In this document: one piece after another, positions 1 through 11,087 of the stretch | Numbering within the stretch: the stretch's first letter is position 1 | How the letters are laid out: the number at the start of each line of letters is the position of its first letter | Assembly: GCA_021234155.1 (NCBI GenBank) | Contig: JAJEKV010000024.1 | Span: 19,315,060-19,379,059 of the forward strand | Source: Isoetes taiwanensis | Lineage: Eukaryota > Streptophyta > Lycopodiopsida > Isoetales > Isoetaceae | DNA length: 64,000 nt | Direction: 5' to 3' | Notes under the pieces: generated by a model | Seen by the model: only the letters and a program-made list of their open reading frames with translations | The model's database searches: none | What the model was told of the DNA's origin: nothing | Position numbers and translations under genes: made by a program

Positions 1-449
1 TGGATTGGAGACATAAAATCTATCCAAAGCACAGTAGACTCTATCTTGATCTTTCTGCTTATTAGACCAGGTGAAAATAGATGTGGAAGATGGAATATGA
101 ATTAGGGAAGAGTCAGCTATAAATTTATCCCAATTCCTTCTCTCAGTAATGGACATGTTTATTTTGTTTCCAAGTTTCATGTCCCAAGCTGGAGTATTAT
201 TAAAATCTCCAGCCAAAATCCAGTCAACTGTGGAGTTACTAGTGATCCAAGAATTGATATCAGGCCAGAGCTTTTCTCTTTCTTTAGGACAAGTAGAAGC
301 ATAGACATTTATGACCCCAAAGGTGGAGTTGTTAACTGAGAAAGTTACAGCTTGCCACATTTTAGATATGTTGTTGCAAAAGGAGATGTGATGGAGATTT
401 TTCCAAATGATGCACATTCCCCCTATAGTTCCATTTGCTTCCATCCATA
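1..449 (-). pseudogene. LINE ORF2 endonuclease fragment, downstream half
   Basis: Read on the minus strand, this segment encodes the middle and end of an L1-type apurinic endonuclease domain. Landmarks are NVYASTCPKEREKLWPDINS, LAGDFNNTPAWDMKLGNKIN and YCALDRFYVSNP. It matches, residue for residue in many places, the endonuclease of the complete LINE at 7245-7940 (INIYASTCPKQREVLWPDIN, IAGDFNNTPNWDMKLGKKIN). The fragment is cut by the window edge at base 1. On the other side it stops at base 449, where a CACTA terminal repeat begins. Its missing upstream part is found in the same frame at 13789-13869. The frame is open throughout the part seen, so this LINE was fairly young when the CACTA element interrupted it. 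Confidence 0.9.
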
Positions 450-840
450 CACTACAACAAAATATGGGGTTTTTCGTCGGATATAGCGTCAAGCGAAGTG
501 ACGCTATGTGTATTCTCAAATTCCCACTAACTGTCACAAACTTGACACTAAAAGTCCCATACTTTGATGTCGCATGGACGTCACTTTTTGCGTCAACTAT
601 TGCATCACACCTACATGACGCAAAAATGACATAATGACAACATTTGTGGCAGTTGAACAACATATTTGCGTCAAGCTTATATTCAAGTTATTCAATACTT
701 GTGTCACATTTTGCCTCGTATTACTCTCATTTATGCGACTAAATTGCTACACTAGCTTGACATCCTTATCTTCCATAGGTAGACATCCTTTGCGTCATAC
801 TTTTTACTCTCTTGTAACTGTTTTATATTATTTTGTTATG
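450..840. repeat. Left subterminal repeats of first CACTA element
   Basis: After the CACTACAA terminus come repeated short motifs of the types GCGTCA, GTGACGC, TGTCAC, TTGACAC and ATGACGC in both orientations, at least ten in about 350 bases. Similar motifs recur at the right end (13230-13780). In known CACTA elements, subterminal arrays like this are the binding sites for the element-encoded TnpA-type protein. That role here is inferred from position and repetition. Confidence 0.75.
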
Positions 841-1504
841 CAACTATAACTCTCTTATTTGATTTTTGTAACATGATTGTGACTTTTAATTATATAGTTA
901 AATGACAAATTAATTTATTTTTGTAATATTTGAGTAGCAAAATTATGTCAATGTCAAATTCTTTTTATAACACCTACGCACTCAATTTTATGGACACATG
1001 AAACCATAGTCATCAATTTCCTTTAGTCTTCATTGTAGCAATTATATCTTTAATTTTTGTCATTTTTGTATTTCATCAATATATGCATTTGTCTTTACAT
1101 TTTCTTGTAGCTTAGATGCTATTAATTAAAAATTTTGTGTTCATAAAGCATTATTGACTTCAGTTTAAAATCCATAGTCACATTATGCATAATAAACAAA
1201 GGAAAAAAAACTGATATAGAAGTGATTGCACTAGCAAGATGAAAACTTTTACTAGACAAAATAAAGGATATTAGCATAAGTTCAAACGGAATATCATTCT
1301 TGATTTAGAATACTTTGCCAACATAAATCCAGTATATTAAATTTTAAACATCTAGATACAATAGAGCCTCAAAGTTAGATGGATTAGGAACATTCAATAC
1401 CACAGGAGAGAAAGTGCCAGAAATTTTGGATATTGTTGACGTCATATATTATCTTCATTCCAAAATAGCCTTCATCATTTAGTTCTGTTGTTTTTCTTTA
1501 GTTT
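841..1504. other. AT-rich CACTA interior, no gene seen
   Basis: AT-rich sequence with many stops in all frames. No protein motif, RNA gene or strong repeat was recognised. It lies between the left subterminal array and the first copy of a duplicated segment. Confidence 0.5.
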
Positions 1505-1830
1505 TTGGGAACGTGGGGACATGGCCTTCTTTGTCTTCATGCCTCTTTCACATGCATTTGAAGTGCATAAAATGCACAGAACTCAATATTTTGACCTGCT
1601 CAGCACATAACAAAATATGTCATGTTGTGAGTCACATAGCGTAATTATACTTACTACACAGAATTGGTCACAAAAGGGTTTACACAGAAGAAGATGTAGA
1701 GATGTCCCCTAAGGTTTGAGAAACATTGTTTTATCACAAAGTCATCCGGAAACAGAACACTTACATGAACATTTATGCTGCCCAAATTGAAGGAACTGAG
1801 CAGTATACGGAAGTCATTGCAGTACTGAAT
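1505..1830. repeat. Duplicated non-coding segment, copy 1
   Basis: This stretch is clearly related to 3486-4120. Shared landmarks include ATTTTGACC, a nearby GAGCACATAA-like stretch, TCATGTTGTGAGTCACA and ACACTTACATGAACATTT, in the same order. The copies differ by many substitutions, so the duplication is old. Copy 2 carries an extra MITE of about 320 bp. No coding function is apparent. Confidence 0.8.
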
Positions 1831-1839
1831 TGAAAGTAT

Positions 1840-3485
1840 AATCTTATTCTCGTTTACATTTCCAAAAAGCCAAGCAAAATACTTGAGCAAAATACTTGAT
1901 CTGCAAAAGTGAGACAAATTCCTTCCTGCAGCATATTACAAGATGTAAGTATCCACAGTAGTCATTACATGAGAAATGGTGGAATCCAAGTGAAATACCT
2001 CCCAATGTCTTTGCCTTTTACTCTCTCTGTTACATCTGTTGTGCCCATCATTTCAGAATGTAATAATTTACCTGTATCATCACTGCACTCAAATTATCAA
2101 CATGAGGATTCATTCTGCATTTGAAATGCCTGAAATCACAAACAGTGCCGAGATACCAGCTAAATGATTATATCTGCAATCTAAAATCATTGGATGCCAA
2201 AGACAAAACAACCTTTAATTGAATACAAGCACAGAATGTTTGGGTATTCTCGGATGCTTAACTGCTGTCTGACTATGTGCTATATAATCTGATTAAAAAT
2301 TCTCAATTAGATTGCAAAATTTAATAATACATGAGCCTTTCAGCATGACTTTCTACATGCTCCAATTTGTTCATATTTTCCAAAGATGAAATGGTAGCAT
2401 GCATAAGTGATGGCAATAAGTCATGTCTTACTATCTTGCATTTAGGTCTAGATGGAGCGCCAAAAGATCAACAATTAAATACAAAAAATGTATTGACTCG
2501 GAACTTGAGAAAATGTTCCGTTCAAAACTTGCCTCTCTAGGTGATGCCGAAGTTATTTGCATTAGGGTGTCCTATGTAACAACAAGATATTCTTATGACC
2601 TATGGCAAGGATGCAAACTAGAAAGAACAACCAACTTACCCAGAACTTGAGAAGTTTTTCTCGTTCAAAACGTTCCGATCTATTTAAAAGCCTAAGATTC
2701 ACCTGTTGAAATTTCCTATATGCCGATGAACAAGTTTGCTGGCAACCTTTACCTTATCAGCTTTGTTATTCCCACTTCAGGCCAGCTCTTTCTTTGCTTT
2801 CAGAGGGATATGACAAATCAATGCAAAATTTTGGAAAATGTGTAAGAACCCTACATTCTCTTATCTACTGAAATACCGTTTATTTAGAACCCCATCAGCT
2901 CGAACATTCTTTCCAAAATCTTCCCAAAGCATGTGTGTCCCAAAGGATTCTTCGGTTCCAAGCGTTTCTCTTGACAATTTATGTGTACCTATCTGCACAT
3001 ATACATGGAAGGTAACTAACGACTAAAACTGTCCAGAATCAGAGATAATCAATCAGACCTCACGGGAAGTTTCAACTCCATTGTTAAGAAGATATAAAAC
3101 AAACCTGAACCCCATACTGCTGCTGCAGAATATTGATGTAAGAATAAGCGTTGAGCTATGCCAGCTTTGCATGTGATCCTGGTTGAAATAGCTAGAAGAT
3201 CAGAGGGCAGGACTAATAAAGTTTTTAAAGCAACTTTCATGGAATATAAGTTCCATTGAAACCTGCAAAGCTTCCACGATTGCTGGCGACAGAACACCAC
3301 CAAATATATGCATAAGCACTGTCGACATGCCATTGATAGTGGTCTAGACTTTGGATGTATATATTGAGGTGTCAGGCAACGGGGCCCTGTTGTATCAGCC
3401 AAGATATTAGTATCAGCACAGACAGATAGAAGAGAATTGCATAGACAACTTAATGTAGTGCAAGCTGGATACATCTTAATTATTT
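1840..3485. other. CACTA interior between duplicated segments, no gene recognised
   Basis: Moderately AT-rich sequence with only short open frames (for example 2423-2650 and 3049-3474 on the minus strand), none with a recognisable motif. The similarity of the flanking duplicated segments suggests this is a decayed captured region. Nothing here can be assigned a function. Confidence 0.4.
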
Positions 3486-4120
3486 TGGGACGTTGGGGAC
3501 ATCATGTCCTTTGTTGATCTTACCTCTTTCACAAGCTTTTCAAGTGCACACTTTGTGCATAAGGGCAAAAGCATGTTAGGGTGTACCACTTTTGGAACCT
3601 GCAAAAGTACATACACTAGGTACTTCAGAACTGGGTACTTTCTCATTTTTATTTTTATTAAAACTAGTACAAAAGTCAAAAATAAAAGTCAAGGATGCAT
3701 TAATATTCAAAGTTAAGATAAAGATAATGCTACCGGAGACCAAAATATATATAAAAGTTCTAGAATGTACCTTTTATTGAGATATTACACAGGTACCCAG
3801 TACCCAGTCCTGGGTACCTTTTTAGGTACTTTATTGGTCACTAAATAATACTTTTTAAGGGACACCCTAACATGCTTTTACCCATAACTCAGTATTTTGA
3901 CCGATTGAGCACATAAGAAAAGAGGTCATGTTGTGAGTCACAGAGCATCATTACACTTAGTACATAACATCAGTGGGTTTGCACAGATTTCAGATAAGAT
4001 GTAAATGTTCCTTAAAGCTTGAGGAACATTGTTTATCAGAAGAACACTTACATGAACATTTGTGCTACCCACGTTGTAGAGACTGAGCAAGTGGTGCAGT
4101 ATATGTAGTACTAAATAATT
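3486..4120. repeat. Duplicated non-coding segment, copy 2, split by a MITE
   Basis: Second copy of the segment at 1505-1830. Similarity runs from about 3486 to 3562, is interrupted, and resumes from 3884 to about 4120. The interruption is the MITE at 3563-3883. The uninterrupted first copy therefore gives the empty-site form. Confidence 0.8.
3563..3883. mobile_element. MITE with ~22-bp terminal inverted repeats
   Basis: The left end GGGCAAAAGCATGTTAGGGT is the near-perfect inverse of the right end ACCCTAACATGCTTTTACCC. The element is about 321 bp long, AT-rich and non-coding. The flanking bases are ATAA on both sides, a probable 4-bp (or 3-bp TAA-related) target duplication. GGG-type ends suggest a PIF/Harbinger-like parent, but that is only inference. 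A sequence resembling one end (ACACCCCTAATATGC and on) also occurs at 12730-12752. Confidence 0.85.
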
Positions 4121-4630
4121 GGGAAACCGTTTTGTTTCAAGGTTGGAAAGACCACATCCCTGTGCCAAAAACACATGAAACAGATATAACCTAAAAGAGT
4201 CCTTCAGAGCAGACCATCGTCAATATAAGAACATCACACCAAATAAAGGACATGATTACCATAGAAACGGAGTCTATCCATAACAGCAATTTCTCCACAT
4301 CTTTCTCAATGCAATATTTCGACCTTGTTTCAGGAGTTTCGCCATGACCACTCGATCCAAAGTTCCGATCATTTTTTGCGTTCAGAAGTGCAGTTTGAAC
4401 ATCTTTTTCCATGAGTTTTGGCGGAACCAGAGAATAATTTGATATCGGAATAGCTCTCGATACAGGCGGTTCTTGTCGCATACAGGTCGTTCTCGATTTT
4501 CCCTCTCTCTTTTTGAAAACAACCCGAACTTTCTAATATTTGTTATGATATGGTCTTGTGCTGACACGTGGCTCATTTTCTAGCACATTGAAGTCATGGA
4601 AAGATAGATGCATCCATACAATCGTTATAT
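4121..4630. other. CACTA interior, no gene recognised
   Basis: Short open frames only (4191-4481 and 4382-4576 on the minus strand), overlapping each other in different frames and without motifs. It lies just 5' of the PPR-like fragment and may belong to the same captured sequence, which cannot be shown here. Confidence 0.4.
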
Positions 4631-4990
4631 CTTATGAATTTTGTCTTGGAGAGCACCCTTGTTGATATGTATGGCAAATGTGGGAAGTTGGGACGTGGCA
4701 TGAAAAGTCTTGATATATTTTCGAACCAATATACAATACTGTGAGGTACACTGGTTTCTTCATACGCATTGCATGGGTAAGCTCTTATCTACCTACAATG
4801 CTTCGACAACATGAGAAAGGAGAGGCTTGAGCCAGTTAAAGTGATATCTCAAGCATTGTAAAACAATGTGGCAGTGTAGGAGCCATAAAACAAGGAAGGC
4901 ATATGCATGGACAAATCATCACAAGTGGCTTTCATACATGATATGTATGCATAATGCGCTAAAATGGCAGAAGCATACAAAGCCTTCAAT
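4631..4990 (+). pseudogene. Decayed PPR (pentatricopeptide repeat) gene fragment
   Basis: Plus-strand translation gives the sequence of a plant PLS-class PPR protein broken by stops. It begins LVDMYGKCGKLGRGMKSLDI. It continues with LVSSYALHG, then FDNMRKERLEPVKVISQAL, and later MYA-CAKMAEAYKAF. The spacing of MYGKCG, SSYALHG, M..E.L.P and a second MYA.C..M is the usual 31-36 residue repeat pattern of organelle RNA-editing or processing factors. At least four in-frame stops make it non-functional. It is probably a captured host fragment within the CACTA element. The parent gene cannot be named. Confidence 0.75.
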
Positions 4991-5839
4991 AAATAATCAA
5001 ATAGAGGTGTTATTTTTGGTTTTTTTGTCATGGATTTAAAGTATATATGTTTGTTATCGGCCCACATGATAGCATTTGTTGTTAGAAAAGCCAGTGTCAC
5101 CTCATTATTGGACAAGGTGCATCGACTCTGTAACACGTTTCTCTTAACACTTTTTAAGGGAACAATAGGTTCGTGCCAGTTAAGAACAAACTTAAAAACG
5201 TATCCACTTCAATACTGTCGAGTCTGGTGGAGCCGCCTTCGAAAATTGGACTTTTTCAGTTGTAATCAACTGGAGGCTGAAATTTCCAATAGAATTTTGC
5301 GACGTGGCATGTTTCCTCTCTGCTTCCTCTCTGTTCTGTCATTCAGAAAACTTAGCAAGGGAGGATGATCGGGATGATGTTTTACCACAACAGAAGCCTT
5401 AAGCAACAAATATCCTTAAGCTTCAAAGATTTGGCATAGTCCTTAAGCTTCAAATCCGACAAACACGCAACAGAGGCATTAAGCTTCAAAGTTCCGGGCA
5501 GATCTGGCAGCAGATCGCGGCTTGACAGGAAGCCCGAAAGAACTTCAAATCGCTAATTCTTTCAAGCATACTACTTCTTTCTCTTCGGCATTTATGTCAG
5601 CTACATACCCATCGACGACATCTGTGTGCAAAAACTTGTACCTTTATTTCATTTAATGCAATAGGTTTCCATAGCGACATAATACTAAGACATGAATCTC
5701 ATTGGTATTCAACAAGCACCTAGAGTACTGCAATGCCCTCTGCAACTTCGTAGCCTTCCATCTTCAATCTCGAATTACATAAGACGGATAAAGTCATGGT
5801 AGAAAAGTAAGAGGAGGAAGAACATTTCTACTTGGTGGG
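4991..5839. other. Region between PPR fragment and LINE
   Basis: No gene recognised. An open frame at 5030-5368 (112 aa) has no motif. Three copies of a TTAAGCTTCAAA motif lie at about 5418-5490. The left boundary of the LINE should lie near 5840, but no clear target-site duplication could be matched to the sequence after its poly(A). Confidence 0.4.
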
Positions 5840-5857
5840 TAAAATCATGTAAGGGTC

Positions 5858-7204
5858 TTGCTTACTCACAACAACAGTAATAATGATAGGAGAGCCAACA
5901 ATCCAAAAGCTAATATTGCAACAGGCAATTACCAGAGTATCAAAGTTCTCCAAAACTTTGAAAGAAAGAAAGATAAAGGGAAGGCTCCAATGCAGAACTC
6001 TGAGTCAGACACAGAGAAGCTCCATAATATGCTGAATCATGTGATTGCTGAATCTAATCAGAAGATTCTAAATTTGCCTGAGCACCAATGCCTTGTCAGT
6101 GGTAAGAGTGTTCCATTACTTAATCAAAGCCATGCTACACAAAAACCAGCCATTTTGAAAGGATTGAAGATTTGTGATCAAATATTGGCAGACAGCTTCA
6201 CAACTGCTGCTAAAGATGATCCCAAGTTAACATGTGCTACTCTGAAATACAAATTGCACAATGGTCCTAAGGGCCAGCCAAAGAATGCAATTCGACCTGC
6301 AAAAGATTCTGTACTCTTCATTTCTCAAGGTTTGGATTCAACAAAAAATCAAACTGATGCTGCCCAAGTGCCAACCCCAAGTCAAGATAATATCACTGCT
6401 ACTCCTGACTTATCTGAAGATCCAAAAGGTATTCAAACTGAACCTGTGGATAACATGATTGACAGGATCGACTGCTCAAACAGATTTGAGGTACTTGCTA
6501 ACTTAAATGTTGAACAAGATTTAGATTTCTTACTGAGCAATATAGCAACTGACCCTGGTCATAAAGTTATTCCTTTGCCCTCCATGAACACTCATACTCA
6601 CCACTTGCCACCTCTTGATCCCTTGATTGATATAGACAATTCACCCCCTAATTTCACTATCTCCACATCCCCAATCTCAAAAGAAGTGGCAGATCAATTG
6701 GCAGTTCTGCAAGATGGTCTTCACTTGAACTCTTCCAGTCCACACTCAAATAATGATTTGGGAAACTTGGATAAGTCTGCAGATGATGTAGAAATAGTAA
6801 AGGAAACTCCAGATATGGCTCAAGATATGGCTCAAGATACAGGGTCAGATCAAGAATGCTTGGACACAGGTTGCAAGGACCAACCCCAACAATGCTGCAA
6901 TGAAGATGCTACTAACAGGCAAGTACCTTTCTATTACAACTCAAAAGAATTGGATAATATAGTAGATTCTTTAAATTTGTTTGAGTTTATCCCTGGAGGG
7001 TGTTCTGATGATGAATCTGGGAGTGACAAAGAAAATTGGGGCAGGGAGAATTTTCTATCTGATTCTTTGGCTGTTAATAATCCTAATAAGGATCCTAAAG
7101 CTAAAAAGAAAAAAAAGGCCACCTCCAAGTCTGAAATTCTATCTTCTATCCATAAAACTCCTGCAGGAAACACAAGAAGCAAAAAGAACAAGAGAAATAG
7201 ATAA
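5858..7204 (+). CDS. LINE ORF1 protein, C-terminal part
   Basis: This is a 448-residue open frame in the ORF1 position, 40 bp upstream of the ORF2 start. The protein is hydrophilic and rich in Asp, Asn, Lys and Ser. It has an acidic C-terminal third with a near-tandem DMAQDMAQD, and ends in a basic tail (KAKKKKKA and RSKKNKRNR) that could bind nucleic acid or act as a nuclear signal. The SNRFEVLANL segment resembles the NRF..L motif common before the end of plant L1 ORF1 proteins. The usual DUF4283-like and CCHC zinc-knuckle domains are absent, consistent with 5' truncation. The first ATG is therefore probably internal to the original frame. Confidence 0.75.
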   Translation: MLTHNNSNNDRRANNPKANIATGNYQSIKVLQNFERKKDKGKAPMQNSESDTEKLHNMLNHVIAESNQKILNLPEHQCLVSGKSVPLLNQSHATQKPAILKGLKICDQILADSFTTAAKDDPKLTCATLKYKLHNGPKGQPKNAIRPAKDSVLFISQGLDSTKNQTDAAQVPTPSQDNITATPDLSEDPKGIQTEPVDNMIDRIDCSNRFEVLANLNVEQDLDFLLSNIATDPGHKVIPLPSMNTHTHHLPPLDPLIDIDNSPPNFTISTSPISKEVADQLAVLQDGLHLNSSSPHSNNDLGNLDKSADDVEIVKETPDMAQDMAQDTGSDQECLDTGCKDQPQQCCNEDATNRQVPFYYNSKELDNIVDSLNLFEFIPGGCSDDESGSDKENWGRENFLSDSLAVNNPNKDPKAKKKKKATSKSEILSSIHKTPAGNTRSKKNKRNR

Positions 7205-7244
7205 TTCTGCTACCTTTTCCTCTTATTCTGGACTTTGTCTTTGC

Positions 7245-10200
7245 ATGAAGATTCTTTCATGGAATGTTAGAGGGATCAAAGGCCCTCTCAAGAGAAGGAG
7301 AGTTATTTCTCAGCTCAGAGCTTATAAGCCTGATATTATCCTCCTTCAGGAAACCAAGTTGCCAAAATTTGAGAGCTCTAGTCTCTCGGATTGGATCCAC
7401 CCTGGATCTTCTTCCATCTGGATTGAAGCCACAGGGACCAGTGGGGGATTAACTATAATTTGGAAGTCCCTGAATCATGCATCTTTTCATAACAGCCCTT
7501 CTAGGTGTTGGCAGGCAGTTATCTTTACAATCAATAACTCCAACTTTGGAGTCATTAATATCTATGCTTCAACTTGTCCAAAGCAAAGAGAAGTCTTATG
7601 GCCTGACATCAATTCTTGGGTCTCCTCTCAACCATTGATGAATTGGGTGATTGCTGGAGATTTTAATAATACTCCAAATTGGGATATGAAATTAGGAAAA
7701 AAAATAAATATGACCACTAACGAGAGGCTCAAGTGGGATACTTTTATCTCTGATAGCAATCTCATTTATGTGCCTTCTTCCACTGCAAGCTACACTTGGT
7801 CAAACAAACAGAAAGATTCCAAAAGAGTTTTTTGTGCATTAGACAGATTCTATGTCTCCAACACCACTGATTCCTTTTGGGACAATTGCTTTGTAACTAG
7901 TGATGAAGCTATCTCCATATCAGATCATCAACCTCAGTTTCTTCACTCCAACCACTTGCTCAATCCTCCCAGAGATGGTAATATTCCATATAAACTTAAT
8001 TGCTCACTCCTTCTTAATAAGCAATTCTGCCTGGATTTTAGAGAATTTTATCAGAGCTTGCACAATTACCATTCTCAATCCATGAAGAGTTTTTACTCCA
8101 AGATCAAGCAAATTAAGTTTTGGATTAAAGAGTGGTCTCGCTCTAAGTTTAAGGAGAGAACTTGTCAAAAAGAGAGCCTGTTTGCTAAAATGAGAGACCT
8201 CAGATCCTGTTTGCAGAATGATCCATATAATGCTGATCTTCACATTGGGGAGGAGATCCTAGAGAAACAAATCAAATCCATTGAAGAGGCTGAAGCCAAG
8301 AGCTATACCATTAAATGCAAAATTAAATACAACAAGGAAATGGATCTTGGTAGCTCCAAGTTCTTCTATAGAGTTGCCAAAAATAGAATTCTTAATAATT
8401 CCATTATGCAAGTGCAAGCTGAAGATGGCACTATCATTGATAACCTTAGGGTATCAAGAATTTCTTCCATGACCAATATGCATCTCTCTTTAATGACAAG
8501 ACCAACTTGATACGATATCACATCCAAAAGTATGAAGTTCAAATCCTTGATTGACCAAATCACCCCAACTGCTCAAGATATTATGGATGAGTCTGTTGCT
8601 GCCCTTCCCTCAGAGAGTGAAATTCACAATGTTCTCTGTAGCTTTAGCAAAGGAAAATCTCCAGGGCCTGATGGATTGCCCCCAGAGTTTTTCGTGCACT
8701 TCTGGGATATCCTGAAATTAGATATTGTCAATATGGTTCATGGATTTTGGAAGGCTGATCATCTGCACTCCTCCATTTCTGCAGGGTTCATTACTCTCAT
8801 TCCAAAAAAAGACAAGCCTCTAACCATATCTGATTGGAGGCCCATTTCCCTGACCAACTCTACCTATAAATTATGTGCCAAGATCATAGCCAACAGAATC
8901 AAAACTTTTCTCCAGAATCATATTGACATTAAGCAATCAGCTTTTTTGCCTAATAGATTCATTCTAGACAATTATATTATTGCAATGGAAGGGTTGCATT
9001 GGAATAAGATCTCCTCCCAGAATTGTGTTCTTCTCAAGCTTGACTTCAAAAGAGCTTTTGACTCGGTCAATTGGGATTTCCTTGAATTAGCTCTAAAAAA
9101 AATTGGTTTCCACAGCAAAATCATCTCTTTAATCTTTGGTCTCAATTCTATGGCTAACTCCTCTGTTCTCATTAATGGTTCCCCATCTAATTTCTTCAAA
9201 CTCTCCAGGGGAGTGAGACAAGGTTGCCCCTTAGCTCCTTACTTATTCCTGGTGGCTGCTGAAATGCTTACCAGGGCAATTGATTTTAATCAAGAATGTG
9301 GAACCATCAGAGGCCTTCAACTTCCAGACAACAATGGCAGCCTCATTATTTCTCAATATGCAGATGATACATTTGCATTTCTTGATTCCAACTCTGATAA
9401 CATTGCAAAATTCCTTGCCATTGTCGATTTATTCTCTGCTGCCTCTGGGATTTACCTGAATCTCAATAAAAGCATTATTATTGGAGACACTGATCAGAAT
9501 TCCATTTGTGGCATCAATGTCATAAATACTTTGCAAGCAACAAAATTACTAGGGATGCCTCTGTCCTTAAACTCCAATATTAAAGGTTTATGGGATCCTA
9601 TTTTGCAGAAGATTAGGAAGAAATTGAATATCTTTAGGAATTCCTTGTCTTTAGCTGGAAGAAGCTTAATTGCAAATTCTGTTTTGGCTGCATCTCACAT
9701 CTACTTCTCTTCAGCTCTGGTAGCTCCCAAATTGATTTATAATGAGCTTGAGAAGATCATTAGGAACTTTATTTGGAATGACACTCACTCAGTCAATTGG
9801 GATTCAGTCACTCGTCCCAAAATTCTTGGTGGACTTGGCTGCAAAAAATTATACTATCAAGCATGTGCTTTGGCAGGGAAGTTCTTTTGGAGAACCCTAT
9901 CAGGGAATAATTCTATGGCCTCTATTTTCATAAGGCACTGGATCTCCTGCTCGTATCCTGAAGGGCACCCTTCTATTAAGCATTCTCTTCCTGAGTCTGC
10001 TTTTTGCACTTTACACCCTGGCATCAACACCTCCCCTCTCATGCATAATATGTTCAAGGCTTGGAACTTGGTGCAGAATTGCTTTGATGAGCCAGATTTG
10101 CAGGATCTTCATATGCAATCCTCTCTATTTTGGTCTGTTGGATTCAAGGATACAAATAATAATATTCTGGCCTTGAAGCATCCCAAGACTTATAAGAAAT

Positions 10201-11087
10201 GGAGTAACTCTGGTATTTCTAAAATTAAAGATCTATTTGCAAATGGCCATCTTACCTCTTGGACTAACTTAAGGAGATCTATTCATGGAACCTCTAGTGA
10301 TAAAGCTATTTTCCTGCACTTTAGGAATATTCTTGCTGGATGTACCAATCTGTCTGACCATGTCAGTGGTATCAGTTGGAAAATTAATGGGAATGACAGA
10401 TATAAAGTTAGCAGAGTTTATGCCAGACTAAATATCAAGAACCATCCAGTCAAAGCAAGAGTTAAGTGGTCAATATCTGAAGATGACTGCAAAAAGCTAT
10501 TCAAGAACACGTGGAATTCTTATTGCCCTCAGAAGGTCAACTACTTTATCTGGCTAATTGCCCAGAGAAGTCTTTCCAATCTTGTCTCCCTATCTAAGAG
10601 AAATCCTACCATTGGGCCTAATTGTCAATCTAATTGCTCGGAAAATGAATCTATGGATCACATTTTTCAGTGCCCTAAGCTCTCCAGTTTCTGGAGTTGG
10701 TTCTATGCAAAATTCAGCAATTTCTTCTCTGTTAATCTGCATGACAACTTGCTAAATTGTATCCAAAATAATGATGCCTTGAAAAATACCATTATGTTCA
10801 CTGCTCTCTGGAATATCTGGAAATCTAGAAATAGGATTGTGCATGGTCATAAAAAATTATCTACTTTCTGGATCAAAATGTCGTTTCAACTAGATCTGGA
10901 AGCTTATGGTTCTGCTCATAAGTGTAAATTTGCAGACTCCTATGACAGAAATTGGGATCACATTGGTAAATTCATTGGTGGATATAATATTTTTGTTTCT
11001 CATCTTCAAGTTGTCAATTCTAATGCATCTTTCTCTGATTTGTTTGATAGAGTATCTGGACTTTCTCAGAGGGGAGGGCAGGACTAA
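7245..11087 (+). pseudogene. LINE ORF2: endonuclease, reverse transcriptase, zf-RVT
   Basis: ORF2 starts with MKILSWNVRGIKGPLKR at 7245. The endonuclease part shows QETKLPKF, AGDFNNTP and SDHQP, the usual Asn/Glu/Asp/His catalytic neighbourhoods. After about 8530 comes the reverse transcriptase: KSPGPDGLP, WRPISLTNSTYKL, LKLDFKRAFDSVNWDFL, GVRQGCPLAPYLF and the catalytic YADD at 9357-9368. The C-terminus holds a zf-RVT domain (PQKVNYFIWLIAQRSL, then C..C...E...H.F..C). There is an in-frame TGA at 8508-8510. Between about 8450 and 8560 the natural sequence (KNFFHDQYASLFND) is in another frame, so two compensating indels are likely. Apart from this one break the frame is open for 3.8 kb, so the copy is young. 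Confidence 0.92.

Noticed and set aside
3049-3474. 141-codon minus-strand open frame as a gene
   Set aside because: No motif, low-complexity Cys/Leu-rich composition, and it lies in the decayed interior of a CACTA element.
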